NCBI GenBank assembly: GCA_017476545.1
Contig: JAFUZP010000041.1
Coordinates: 1 to 39,834, forward strand
Direction: 5' to 3'
From: Alloprevotella sp.
GTDB taxonomy: Bacteria > Bacteroidota > Bacteroidia > Bacteroidales > Bacteroidaceae
DNA: 39,834 nucleotides
Part shown: piece after piece, positions 16,112 to 25,300 of the stretch
How the letters are laid out: each line of letters starts with the position of its first letter
Numbering within the stretch: position 1 is the first letter of the stretch
Made by a program: the position numbers and the translations under genes
Notes under the pieces: generated by a model
Databases searched by the model: none
Seen by the model: the letters and a program-made list of their open reading frames with translations, nothing else
Told to the model about the DNA's origin: nothing

Positions 16112-17284
16112 ATGAAGAAATTCCTTACTTACGCGCTGGTCTTCGCGACCGCGCTCGGCTTCGCCGCTTGCAGCGACGACGAGAACGACGATTTCGACTA
16201 TGCCGCTAACTTGGACTACACGGCGGAGTATTCCCAACAGTGGGGCAACTACATGGTCACCGTCTCCAACTTACTGAAAGAGGACGCTACGAACCTCTAC
16301 AATTACTGGCTGAACGTGGATAACGACGAGTACCCAACGAGCTACGCCAACATCTTCAAGAGCCACAACAACGAGTACTACGGCTCCGCACTTGAGTGCG
16401 TAGAAGAAATCCTCGACGGCTGCACCGACATCGCCTCCGAGGTCGGCGCAAGCAAGATCGGCGAACCGTACAACCTCTACGTTGCAGGCAAGAGGACGGA
16501 AGCCCTCTACGCCGTAGAGTCCTGGTACAGCTGGCACTCGCGCGACGACTACACAAACAACATCGTGTCCATCCGTAATTCCTACCTCGGCACGACGGAG
16601 GGCACGGCAGACAAGTACAACCTTTTCGCCACCCCGGCACACGCCAATTCCCTCTCCGCCCTTGTCGCAGCCAAGAACCCCGAACTCGACGCACGGGCTA
16701 AGGAACTCATCCAGGCAGCTGCAACGGCAATCCAGAATATCGTACAGCCGTTCCGCAATAACATCAACTCCGAAGAAGCAAAAGTGGCCATGGACGCTTG
16801 CGCAGCCCTTGAGGACTTTATCCAGGACGACCTGAAGGCTTTCTTCTCCGGGAGCGGTTACACGGACGCGGAGCTTGACCCCGCCATCACCCAGTACGTA
16901 GATGGTGTCGTACTCCCCACCTACAAGGCACTCATGGAGAAGAACATAGCACTGGACAACGCCGTCCGCGCATTCAAGGCCGCACCCTCCAACGCAGCCT
17001 TCGCCGCCTGTGCCAACGCATGGCTCGAAGCGCGCGAACCGTGGGAGAGTAGTGAGGCATTCCTCTTCGGCCCGGTTGATGCCAAGGGACTCGACCCCAA
17101 CATGGACAGCTGGCCGCTCGACCAGGTCGGCATCGTGAACATCCTGAAGTCGCAGGCCTTCGATAACCTGAACTGGGACGAGAGCGAGAGCGAAGAAGCC
17201 ATTGAGGACGCACAAGCCCTCCGGGGTTTCCACACGCTGGAGTACTTCATCTTCAAGGACGGCAAGGCGCGCACCATCAACTAA
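16112..17284 (+). CDS. Imelysin-family lipoprotein (IrpA-like, M75)
   Basis: This 390-residue protein has a lipoprotein signal ending LGFAAC (lipidated Cys at about 20) followed by a highly acidic stretch SDDENDDFD. The rest is helical and matches the imelysin/iron-regulated protein A family: NYWLNVDNDEYPTSYANIF, REPWESSEAFLFGPV, SWPLD, and the GxHxxE motif as GFHTLEYF (His374, Glu377) close to the C-terminus. Family members are envelope proteins linked with iron uptake; peptidase activity is doubtful. The gene sits in the classic neighbourhood with a DUF1111 di-heme protein directly downstream, plus porin-like genes on both sides. A stem-loop at 17336-17370 separates it from the DUF1111 gene. 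Confidence 0.88.
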   Translation: MKKFLTYALVFATALGFAACSDDENDDFDYAANLDYTAEYSQQWGNYMVTVSNLLKEDATNLYNYWLNVDNDEYPTSYANIFKSHNNEYYGSALECVEEILDGCTDIASEVGASKIGEPYNLYVAGKRTEALYAVESWYSWHSRDDYTNNIVSIRNSYLGTTEGTADKYNLFATPAHANSLSALVAAKNPELDARAKELIQAAATAIQNIVQPFRNNINSEEAKVAMDACAALEDFIQDDLKAFFSGSGYTDAELDPAITQYVDGVVLPTYKALMEKNIALDNAVRAFKAAPSNAAFAACANAWLEAREPWESSEAFLFGPVDAKGLDPNMDSWPLDQVGIVNILKSQAFDNLNWDESESEEAIEDAQALRGFHTLEYFIFKDGKARTIN

Positions 17285-17335
17285 GCGGACATACAACGAC
17301 GCACTTCCTGCGGGAGTGCGCGGCTACCACCTCAA

Positions 17336-17370
17336 AGCGAGGGCAGGGCCTGCACGGTCCAGCCCTCGCT
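17336..17370 (+). terminator. Stem-loop between imelysin and DUF1111 genes
   Basis: AGCGAGGGC (17336-17344) pairs with GCCCTCGCT (17362-17370) over a 17-base loop. No T run follows and no new promoter is visible before 17421, so it may set the ratio of imelysin to downstream proteins (partial termination or 3'-end protection) instead of ending the operon. Confidence 0.4.
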
Positions 17371-17420
17371 GTAGCGCGAAAAAGAGTTAGTGAGTTTCTT
17401 CTAAACATAACGCACTGTAT

Positions 17421-18872
17421 ATGCGACGAATACTAAAGGCCGCATGCCTCATCTGCACAATGGCACTCTCTGCCTGCGAGGACGGCGAGCAACTGACCGT
17501 AGAGGACATAAACGTCCCCGACGGCTACGCGCTTTCCGCCGGTACGGCTACCGTCTTCTTCAACTCCAGCGTGGCCTACGACCAACCCGCCGACTGGGTG
17601 AGCGGCGTATATGACCAGCGTTTTAACACTGGCGACCGCCTTTACGACAACATCAAGAGCACCAACAACAACGGGGCGGGTGGTGGCCTCGGCCCCGTCT
17701 ATGCCGGCTATAGCTGCGGAAGCTGCCACCGCAACGCGGGACGTACCGAGCCCAGCTACTGGACCGCCGTGCGCAACGGCTCCGACGATGCGTCGGGACG
17801 CTACGGCTTCACCTCCATGCTTATCTACATCACCCGCAAGAACGGCTCCTTCTTCCCTGACTACGGCCGCGTCGTACACGACCAGAGCATCTACGGCGTG
17901 CAAGCCGAAGGCAAGCTGAAGGTAAATATCCGCGAGGAGCACTTCCGCTTCCCCGATGGCGAGCCGTACAGCCTCTGCGTCCCCGAATGGACCATCACGC
18001 AGTGGTACGCGGATAGCATCGCACCCGAGGACCTCTTTTGCACCGTGCGCATCCCACTGCGCCACGTCGGTATGGGGCAGATGATGGCACTTGACCCGAA
18101 CGAAATCGAGGCACTCGCCCGCAAGAGCAACTACCCAGAGTGGGGTATCAGCGGCCGCGCCAACTATATCACGGAACGGGGCGTACGGCAGCTCGGCCTC
18201 TCCGGCAACAAAGCGCAACACGCCGACCTCACCGTCGAACTGGGCTTCTCCTCCGACATGGGGCTGACGAACAGCCGCTTCCCTGAGGAGATATGCGAAG
18301 GGCAGTCGCAGATATATCAAGGTTCCATGATGGGTCTTTCCTACGCACGCCTCGACTGTACGACAGAGGACATGGAAAATGTGGACCTTTACCTGCAATG
18401 CCTCGGTGTACCGGCACGGCGTAACGTGAACGACCCCGACGTGAAAGCCGGCGAACAGCTCTTCTATCAGGCCGGCTGTCACCTCTGCCACGTCACGACG
18501 CTGCACACACGGCCGCGCGGCACAGCCCTACTCGCCGGAACCACCCTGCCGTGGCTCGGCAGTCAGACGGTGCATCCCTACTCCGACTACCTTATCCACG
18601 ACATGGGGTCGGAAATCATGGGCGTAGGGCTCAACGACAATTACGTCAGTGGCCTCTGCCGGGGCAACGAGTGGCGCACCACGCCGCTCTGGGGCATCGG
18701 GCTGCAACAGAAAGTGAACGGTCACACCTACTTCCTGCACGACGGACGTGCGCGCAACTTTACGGAAGCCATCATGTGGCACGGCGGCGAGGGGTACGCC
18801 TCGCGGCAAAAGTTCGCCAACTACACCCGCACGCAGCGCGCACAGCTCATCAAATTCCTTGAATCCCTATAA
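17421..18872 (+). CDS. Di-heme DUF1111 lipoprotein (thiol oxidoreductase-like, COG3488)
   Basis: The 483-residue product has a lipoprotein signal (lipobox LSAC, Cys19) and two heme-c attachment motifs, CGSCH at 99-103 and CHLCH at 353-357, placing both hemes in the periplasm. The sequence follows the DUF1111 family, related to di-heme peroxidases: GPVYAGYSCGSCHRNAGR, PRGTALLAGTTLPWLGSQ, PLWGIG and HDGRARNFTEAIMWHGGE. Family members are regularly encoded beside imelysin proteins and are presumed to do envelope redox chemistry, for example changing the oxidation state of captured iron. Heme-c proteins are not numerous in Bacteroidales, so the cytochrome c maturation machinery must be encoded elsewhere. 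The next gene begins 54 bases downstream. Confidence 0.88.
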   Translation: MRRILKAACLICTMALSACEDGEQLTVEDINVPDGYALSAGTATVFFNSSVAYDQPADWVSGVYDQRFNTGDRLYDNIKSTNNNGAGGGLGPVYAGYSCGSCHRNAGRTEPSYWTAVRNGSDDASGRYGFTSMLIYITRKNGSFFPDYGRVVHDQSIYGVQAEGKLKVNIREEHFRFPDGEPYSLCVPEWTITQWYADSIAPEDLFCTVRIPLRHVGMGQMMALDPNEIEALARKSNYPEWGISGRANYITERGVRQLGLSGNKAQHADLTVELGFSSDMGLTNSRFPEEICEGQSQIYQGSMMGLSYARLDCTTEDMENVDLYLQCLGVPARRNVNDPDVKAGEQLFYQAGCHLCHVTTLHTRPRGTALLAGTTLPWLGSQTVHPYSDYLIHDMGSEIMGVGLNDNYVSGLCRGNEWRTTPLWGIGLQQKVNGHTYFLHDGRARNFTEAIMWHGGEGYASRQKFANYTRTQRAQLIKFLESL

Positions 18873-18926
18873 GCGGAGCCTCACGTGTCCCGCATTAGCA
18901 TGACGCAAACAAACACGAAAAGAAAT

Positions 18927-20222
18927 ATGAACCTCCATTCCATCACCACCAGAAGCCTCGCATTGCTCTTTGCCGCAGGCTTCACGGCAGCCGCTTCCGC
19001 CGACAACACGGACCAGCTGCCCGATACCAACGAACCGACAGATGCTGAAGCTCCCGTACGCACCGACGACGTGGGCCTTGACATGGAGAACGGCGTACTC
19101 CCCATCGCCGACGACCGGGGCTTCACCCTGCAGTCCAAAGACGGTAAGTTCGTCTTCAAGCCCTATCTCTACCTACAGACGACAGCCAGCCTGCACTACT
19201 ACGACGACGAGGGACTGGACAAAGCCTACAATCAGGACAACATCGCAAACTCCGGATTCGCCATTCCCTACGGCATAATCGGCTTCACCGGCCGCGCATT
19301 CGGTAAGATAGACTACAATGTGAGCATAAACGCGGCCGCGTCGGGCGGCGCTATCCTCCAGCAAGCCTGGATTGACTACTCCGCCAGCCCAGCCATCCGT
19401 TTCCGTGTCGGTAAGCAGAAGACGCCCTACACCCATGCCTACCTCACCACCCTCGGCGAGACGCTCTTCCCTATGCTCCCCACGTCACTCACGGCAGCTA
19501 CCATCATGCCGCACTCCCTGAACGCCGTCACGCCCGCCATCGGCACGGGCTTCGACCTCGGCGTGCAGATGCACGGACTTATCAACAATAAGTGGGGCTA
19601 CGAAGTCGGCATATACAACGGCACGGGCGGTGCTGTCAATACGGCCACGAAGGGCTTCAGCGACGACAACCACTTCCCCTCCCTGCTCTACGCCGGGCGC
19701 TTCACCTTCCAACCCAACGGCCCCATGCCCGCCACGCAGGGCAATGCGAAGATGCTCAACCAGAACAAGTTCCTCGTCGGCCTAAGCCTGAACTATAACA
19801 ACGAGGCCGAGAGCGAGAGCACGAACGACTTCCGCGCCGGACTGGAGTTCGCCATGCTCAGCGGCAAGTGGTACTTCGCCGCAGAGGCATACTACATGAA
19901 CGTCGGCTTCACCAAGCGGCAGAAGATAAAAGACCACTACAACTACTTCGGCGCATACGCACAAGTGGGCTACTTCCTCACGCCACACTGGCAACTCGGC
20001 CTGCGCTACGACTGGTTCGACCGCAACGGTAGCGGCAAGGACGGCTCGCTCAATTCCCCCGCAGTGGTCTGCAACTACTACATCCCCAAGACCAACATCA
20101 AGCTGAGCGGCATGTACCAGTTCAACGGACGCTGGGGACACGCCACGCAGCTCGACCGCGACCTCGACGACCTAGGCATCTCCACGCACAGTGCCTGCCT
20201 GATGCTGCAATACGCATTCTAA
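18927..20222 (+). CDS. Porin-like outer-membrane barrel protein 2
   Basis: With the start at 18927 the protein has 431 residues and a clean signal peptide ending AAASA; in-frame ATG 18900 would add nine polar residues and cannot be excluded. After an acidic linker, the sequence becomes strand-rich with a phosphate-selective-porin-like pattern: FKPYLYLQTTASLHYY, FRVGKQKTPYTHAYL, GYEVGIYNGTGG and a C-terminal LMLQYAF with terminal Phe. It is the second barrel of the same operon and is not an obvious duplicate of the first, so the two may carry different cargo or pair with different lipoproteins. It is followed after 20 bases by the mono-heme lipoprotein gene. Confidence 0.75.
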   Translation: MNLHSITTRSLALLFAAGFTAAASADNTDQLPDTNEPTDAEAPVRTDDVGLDMENGVLPIADDRGFTLQSKDGKFVFKPYLYLQTTASLHYYDDEGLDKAYNQDNIANSGFAIPYGIIGFTGRAFGKIDYNVSINAAASGGAILQQAWIDYSASPAIRFRVGKQKTPYTHAYLTTLGETLFPMLPTSLTAATIMPHSLNAVTPAIGTGFDLGVQMHGLINNKWGYEVGIYNGTGGAVNTATKGFSDDNHFPSLLYAGRFTFQPNGPMPATQGNAKMLNQNKFLVGLSLNYNNEAESESTNDFRAGLEFAMLSGKWYFAAEAYYMNVGFTKRQKIKDHYNYFGAYAQVGYFLTPHWQLGLRYDWFDRNGSGKDGSLNSPAVVCNYYIPKTNIKLSGMYQFNGRWGHATQLDRDLDDLGISTHSACLMLQYAF

Positions 20223-20242
20223 CAATGCAGAACAGGTGCCCT

Positions 20243-20968
20243 ATGAGAAGAATTATTCGTACCTTTGCCGCGCTTTCCGCCGCCGCGTTCCTCCTGACGG
20301 GATGTGACGACGGGCGTATCTACGACGAAGTCCGCTACGACACGCAGGGTGCGGTAGCCCAGTTGGATGCCCGTCTGACGGGCGTGCAGGGTTGGCCCGA
20401 GGGCTACTACGTCGCCATCGCCGGCTTCGAGGCCACGGACAACTATGCCGTCATCTCCAAGGTTATCTCCACCCCGGCCGGGGCGGACGGGACGCTCACC
20501 GTGCAGATGGCCGGCATACCCGGCAGTGTGGAGACTGTGGAGCTCTGTGTGCTCAACCGGCTGCGGCAGCGCGTGGCCACTTTCGTTGCAGAGCCTATGG
20601 CCGGTGTACGCGACACGCTCCGCATAAACGCCGGCACGGTGGACGTAAGCCCCGTCAGTGCCATCCAGACCGCCCTGCTCAACCCCAGCTGCGTGGCCTG
20701 CCACGGCGCTACAGGCAGCAAGGCGGCCGGGCTCGACCTCACAGCGGGCAACTTCTACGCGGCCGTCATCGGGCAGCCCTCGCGCAAGGTGGCAGGCAGC
20801 GACCTCATCGCACCGGGCGACGCGGCGGGGAGCGTATTCAGCCAAGTACTCAACACGGACATCTCCGCCACATGGCGGCAGAACCACGCAGACATGCTCA
20901 ACAAGGAACGCACCGCCAATCTCCTCGCACTCGTTGATGCGTGGATCGATGCGGGAGCGAAACCCTGA
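20243..20968 (+). CDS. Mono-heme cytochrome-c-like lipoprotein
   Basis: The 241-residue protein has a lipoprotein signal ending FLLTGC (Cys21). A middle region of about 100 residues resembles an Ig-like or carboxypeptidase-regulatory strand domain. A C-terminal heme-binding segment carries CVACH at 150-154 in the context PSCVACHGATGSKAAGLDL, close to the wording of planctomycete-type cytochrome c domains. A distal Met ligand may be Met near the end (ADMLNKERTANLLALVDAWI). It is the third heme of this operon and probably hands electrons to or from the DUF1111 protein; that is inference. The start at 20243 is taken because the lipoprotein signal begins there. Confidence 0.8.
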   Translation: MRRIIRTFAALSAAAFLLTGCDDGRIYDEVRYDTQGAVAQLDARLTGVQGWPEGYYVAIAGFEATDNYAVISKVISTPAGADGTLTVQMAGIPGSVETVELCVLNRLRQRVATFVAEPMAGVRDTLRINAGTVDVSPVSAIQTALLNPSCVACHGATGSKAAGLDLTAGNFYAAVIGQPSRKVAGSDLIAPGDAAGSVFSQVLNTDISATWRQNHADMLNKERTANLLALVDAWIDAGAKP

Positions 20969-20980
20969 CACTACTACACG

Positions 20981-22120
20981 ATGCAAACACTACAAACCAT
21001 CACATACGCGGGAGCCGAGGCCGAGGTATTCACCTTCGACAACGGCACGGAAGTCACCGAGCACCACGTCATGCTCCATCTCACCGACCCCGCGCCGACT
21101 TTCGGCAAACAACTTGACACCCTGCTCAACGCCTACGATGCCCTGCGCGAACAGCTCGGCGGACCGGCGGCGGTATTCAAACGATACTTCGTAAGCGACG
21201 CCGCTAACCAGGCCGACGACATCCTGGCCGCTGATGCCCCCGGATGCGCCCTCTCCATCGTACAGCAGCCGCCCCTCGACGGCACGAAGCTCGCCCTATG
21301 GGCATATATGCAGACCGGCGTGCTCCCACAGGCCACGCCCGACGGCCTCTACGAAGTGCGCCACGCGGGCTTCCGGCACCTCTGGGGCGGCAACGCCACC
21401 GCCGTAGCCGAGGGAAGCGAGGCGCAGACCTCACTGCTCATCAACCAGTACGTCATGCAACTCTTCCAGGAGGGCTGCAGCATGGAGGCCAACTGCCTGC
21501 GCACGTGGTTCTTCGTCCGCGACATAGACAACAATTACGCCGGTGTCGTCAAGGCGCGCAACGACATTTTCTACACACAGGGGCTTACGGACAAGACCCA
21601 CTTCATCGCCTCCACAGGCATCGGCGGGAGCGGAGCCGACCACCGCACGCTCGCGCAGATGGACACCTACGCCGTGGCCGGCATACGCCCCGGGCAGGTC
21701 AGCTACCTCTACGCCGCCGACCACCTCAACCGCACCAGCGACTACGGCGTCAGCTTCGAGCGCGGAACCCGCGTGGACTACGCCGACCGCCGCCACCTGC
21801 TCATCTCCGGCACGGCCAGCATCGACGAGCGCGGACAGGTGCTCCACCACGGCGACATCCGCCAACAGACCCTGCGCATGTGGGAGAACGTCGGCGCGCT
21901 GCTTGCCGAGGGCGGCTGCTCCTTCGACGATGTGGCGCACATGATCGTCTATCTGCGCGATGCCGCCGACTACGCCACCGTCCGCCAACTCTACGCCGAG
22001 CGCTTCCCGGGCAAGCCCGCCGTCTTCGTCCATGCACCCGTGTGCCGCCCCGGCTGGCTCATCGAAATGGAGTGCATGGCCGTCAAGGCACAGCACGACC
22101 CCGCGCTGCCCGCTTACTGA
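20981..22120 (+). CDS. RidA/YjgF-superfamily protein, chorismatase (FkbO/Hyg5)-like
   Basis: The 379-residue product has no signal peptide. The C-terminal part, with SDYGVSFERGTRVDYADRRHLLISGTASIDERGQVLHHGD and VYLRDAADYATV, has the YjgF/RidA fold, and total length and internal two-domain layout fit FkbO/Hyg5-type chorismate-cleaving enzymes better than the 130-residue RidA deaminases. I recall FkbO/Hyg5-like chorismatases making hydroxybenzoates from chorismate, which are siderophore or pigment precursors, so a link with iron in this operon is possible but unproven. It starts 12 bases after the mono-heme gene and is the last gene before a strong terminator. Confidence 0.6.
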   Translation: MQTLQTITYAGAEAEVFTFDNGTEVTEHHVMLHLTDPAPTFGKQLDTLLNAYDALREQLGGPAAVFKRYFVSDAANQADDILAADAPGCALSIVQQPPLDGTKLALWAYMQTGVLPQATPDGLYEVRHAGFRHLWGGNATAVAEGSEAQTSLLINQYVMQLFQEGCSMEANCLRTWFFVRDIDNNYAGVVKARNDIFYTQGLTDKTHFIASTGIGGSGADHRTLAQMDTYAVAGIRPGQVSYLYAADHLNRTSDYGVSFERGTRVDYADRRHLLISGTASIDERGQVLHHGDIRQQTLRMWENVGALLAEGGCSFDDVAHMIVYLRDAADYATVRQLYAERFPGKPAVFVHAPVCRPGWLIEMECMAVKAQHDPALPAY

Positions 22121-22146
22121 ACCGCGCGGGGAAAGGGTACGACATG

Positions 22147-22202
22147 CCGCAGGGCTACGGCGGGCGGGTTATCCGTCCGCCGTAGCCCTGCGGTCAGTTT
22201 TT
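22147..22202 (+). terminator. Strong terminator of the porin/imelysin operon
   Basis: CCGCAGGGCTACGGCGG (22147-22163) pairs perfectly with 22177-22193; four more pairs (one G-U) extend it inward to about 21 bp with a 5-base loop GTTAT. It is followed by TCAG and five T residues (22198-22202). Confidence 0.85.
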
Positions 22203-22203
22203 C

Positions 22204-22291
22204 GTAACCCTAGGGATAGGAAGAAGTAACTATAGGGTTACGAAGAACTACCCCTGGGGCCACGGAATCGTGACCCCAGAGGTAAGGATGA
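22204..22291. repeat. 22-bp unit array, copy C (four units)
   Basis: Units begin at 22204, 22226, 22248 and 22270. The first two match GTAACCNTANGGTTACG well; the last two are decayed (cores ACCCCTGGGGCC and GACCCCAGAGGT) but keep the 22-base register and much of the dyad symmetry. It begins immediately after the T run of the operon terminator and ends 36 bases before the stop of the convergent gene, again in DNA that should be little transcribed. Confidence 0.85.
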
Positions 22292-22327
22292 GTGAGCCGG
22301 GGGCAGAAGCCCGCCCTGCAGCCGCAC

Positions 22328-25300
22328 TTACTTCACGAGCACTTTGCGCACCTCGCCGTTGCCCATGCGGACGATGTTCACGCCCCGCTGCGGCGCACCG
22401 ATGCGCTGCCCGCTCACGCTGTAGCGCGCCACGACCTCCGTGTCCGCACCGCTGTCCGTGGCGGGCCGGGCGATGCCCGTAGGCACACTGACGTGCAGCT
22501 CGTCCGCATTGACGATGGTGCTGTTGCGTGTGTTCAGCAGCAGCACGACAACGCGGAGCAGGTCCTCGCGCTGGGCAAGCGGCACGGCGGACAGTTCGAA
22601 GCGGTAGTCGTGACGCTGCACCGCGCCCGCCGTAATCGGTGCGGCGATGGAGCCCGCAATGCCGTCCACCACATCGGATGCGGCCACGGCAACATGGTTA
22701 TAACTCATCGCCGCGATGCGGTAGGGCGCGTCCACCCAAGGCTTGAGCCAGGGGTCGGAGGCGTACTGCGTCGCGCCGCTCAGGTAGTTTGTCTGCATCC
22801 AGTCTATAATGTCCTGGTTACTGGACGCCGCTGCGGGCCGCTGCACGCTGTCGCACAGCAGGACGTAGGCCAGCGCATAGGGCGCGTCGTCGCGGTTGTA
22901 CTGGAAGGTCGTCTCGGACTTGATGCGTACCGCACCACTCTCCAGCGTGGCCTCGGTCAGCTTCACCGCAGCCTCCACGAGCTGTTCCTGCTGCGCGCTC
23001 CACACCTTGTCGAGCGAGAAGACAGGCTCGCCGGACTCGTAGTCCCGCATACCGTAGTAGGGGTCGCACCCCACCATGCGGTTCACCTGTGCATGGGGAT
23101 AGCCCGGCACGAGGTCGTCGCGGTTCTTGATGGGCGTGTAGGGCGCAATCTCCATCGGGTCATCGCAGTGTACGGCGATGCCTATAAAGGCGGGCTCGGA
23201 GGCTTCCATGCGGGCCAGTCCGGCAATGCCGCGCGGACAGTTGCCGCACCACGCGCCGGTGAACTCCTCGACCACGCTGCGGCGCGGACTGGCAGCTGCC
23301 AGCGTTACGATGCGCCCACGGGCCGTACGGCTGTCCGTCCGCACGTCATTGTCCACGCCGTTCACCTTCGTGATGCTTATCGCACGCTCGGTGTAACCCG
23401 GCTCCGCACTGGCGGGCACGGGGACGGTGACGGTGACGGAGTTGCCGTAGGTGGGGCCGTCCGTCAGCGTCACTTCGCGCTCTTCGGAAGTGCCCTCGGC
23501 ACTCGTCACGGTGTAGGCAATGCGCTGCACGCGCTCCGTACCGGCGTTGGTCAGCGTGATGCGGGCATCTGCCGAGCCGCCCACCACGGCCATGAGGTCG
23601 GAGAAGTCGGTCGCGCTCACGGCATTCACCATCTCGGTAACGTCGGCGCCCTCCGTGACGGAGATATTGTCAATCTGCAAGTACATGGCGTTGGCGCCGC
23701 TGATGTCGTGTATGCCGAAGTAATAGTAGCCGTCCTCCTCTACCTTCACGATGGTCTGGAACGTGAAGTAACGCTCGAAGGTAACGTCAGTCGCGGGGAG
23801 CAGGGTAGCATACCCCTCGGCGCGGTTGTTCGTGCCGAAGGCTATCTCCATCCGCTCGGGATAGGTGGAGGAATAGCAGCGGTAGTCCACAGAGAAGGTA
23901 TAGTCCTTACCGGGCACAAGGTGGACGGGGGGCGTGATGAGCCAGTCGTCGGACTGCGTAGTGCCGGTGGGGCAGATGACAACGCCGTCGTCCTTGGCGT
24001 TCCAAACCCAGCGGTAGAGGTCCGCATTGCCGTTCAGTACGGTGAAGAGGGCCAGGTCGTCCTGCGTGTCGAACGTCGCGTTGTAAGGAACTTCAAAAGC
24101 CGCGCCGTAAGTCACGGCGTTGGTAGCGGCAGCTTCACTTGCCAGGCCGTTGGACACGGCCGTTATCGTATAGCTGTAGCTGGCAAAGGTGGTGGCGGGC
24201 AGTGTCTCGCTGAAGGATGTGCCCGTCAGCCCCTCGGCAACAACGACATTACCCGGCATACGCGTCACGGTGTAGGTCACTGCACCGATATAGCCGGCGT
24301 TAATTCCTTCCGACACGGCCTCCCACGTGACGGTGGCCTTGCCCGCTTCGTCTATGGCAAGCGTGGCGGCAGCGGGAGCCTTGGGCGTGTCGGGGCCGGC
24401 CCAGAAAGCGAGCGTGGCGCGCGGGCTGTCGCCTGCGGCATTGCTGACGGTAACGGCCACTGTCGTATAGCCTGCCGCAAGTTCTGCGGGAATGGTGACG
24501 GCCTCACCCGGAGTTCCGCTGAAGGTATATTCCGTCGTGCTGTTCACGAGCACTGTGCCTTGGAGCGTACCCGTGAGGGGCGCGCCACTGGTGGAGAGCG
24601 TTGGCAGCGTGAAGGCTATACGCCCGGAAAGCGCGCCGCCGGGATAGTCTGCGCGCAGGTCCGTGACGGCAGCGGGAGCGTCGGCTGCTGCTGCGGGCGC
24701 CGGGACATAGAGCCCCGTGAATTCCTCGCCCAGGGCAAACTCCTTGATGCGTTCGGCCGTCGCGCCGACAGGCAGTGTGCCGACGTAGTTGATATTGATG
24801 CAGTAGAGCGCGCTGGTATAACCGGTTTCTTGCGCGGCGAGATAAAGTTTGCCGGTGGCGTAATCAAAGGTCATGCTTTGGGGCAATGCGACGAGGGAGA
24901 TGCCGAGGTCGGCCACATCCGTCTGCTCGCCGCCGGCCTTGTCTATGGTATAGAGGTGGCCGTTGCCCTTCACGCCGAAGAGCGTCCCGTTAGCGTCAAA
25001 AGCCAGTGCCAGGACCGGCGTCACGCCGTAGTTAGCAATGGTGCTGCGCGTCAGCGTGCGGAAGTCGGCGATGCCCAGCTCATAGGCCGTGTTGGCCGCG
25101 TTGCTGAAGCAACCGTACACGTTGCCCGTCTTGGGGTCCACTGTAAGGTCGGTAGCAACCATGCGGTAGTCGTCCAAGTCCGTGCCATAGCGGCCGACGG
25201 AGGCCACTGGCTCCCACGTTTCGTAGTCATAAGCGTAGTAAGTGATGTAGGTCGTTCCGTACTGCGTATCCGTGTTCACCATGTGGACCGTGCCGTCGGC

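Noticed and set aside
18885-18926. GTG start at 18885 for the second porin-like protein
   Set aside because: It puts polar residues before a clean signal peptide beginning at 18927. ATG 18900 remains a weaker alternative.
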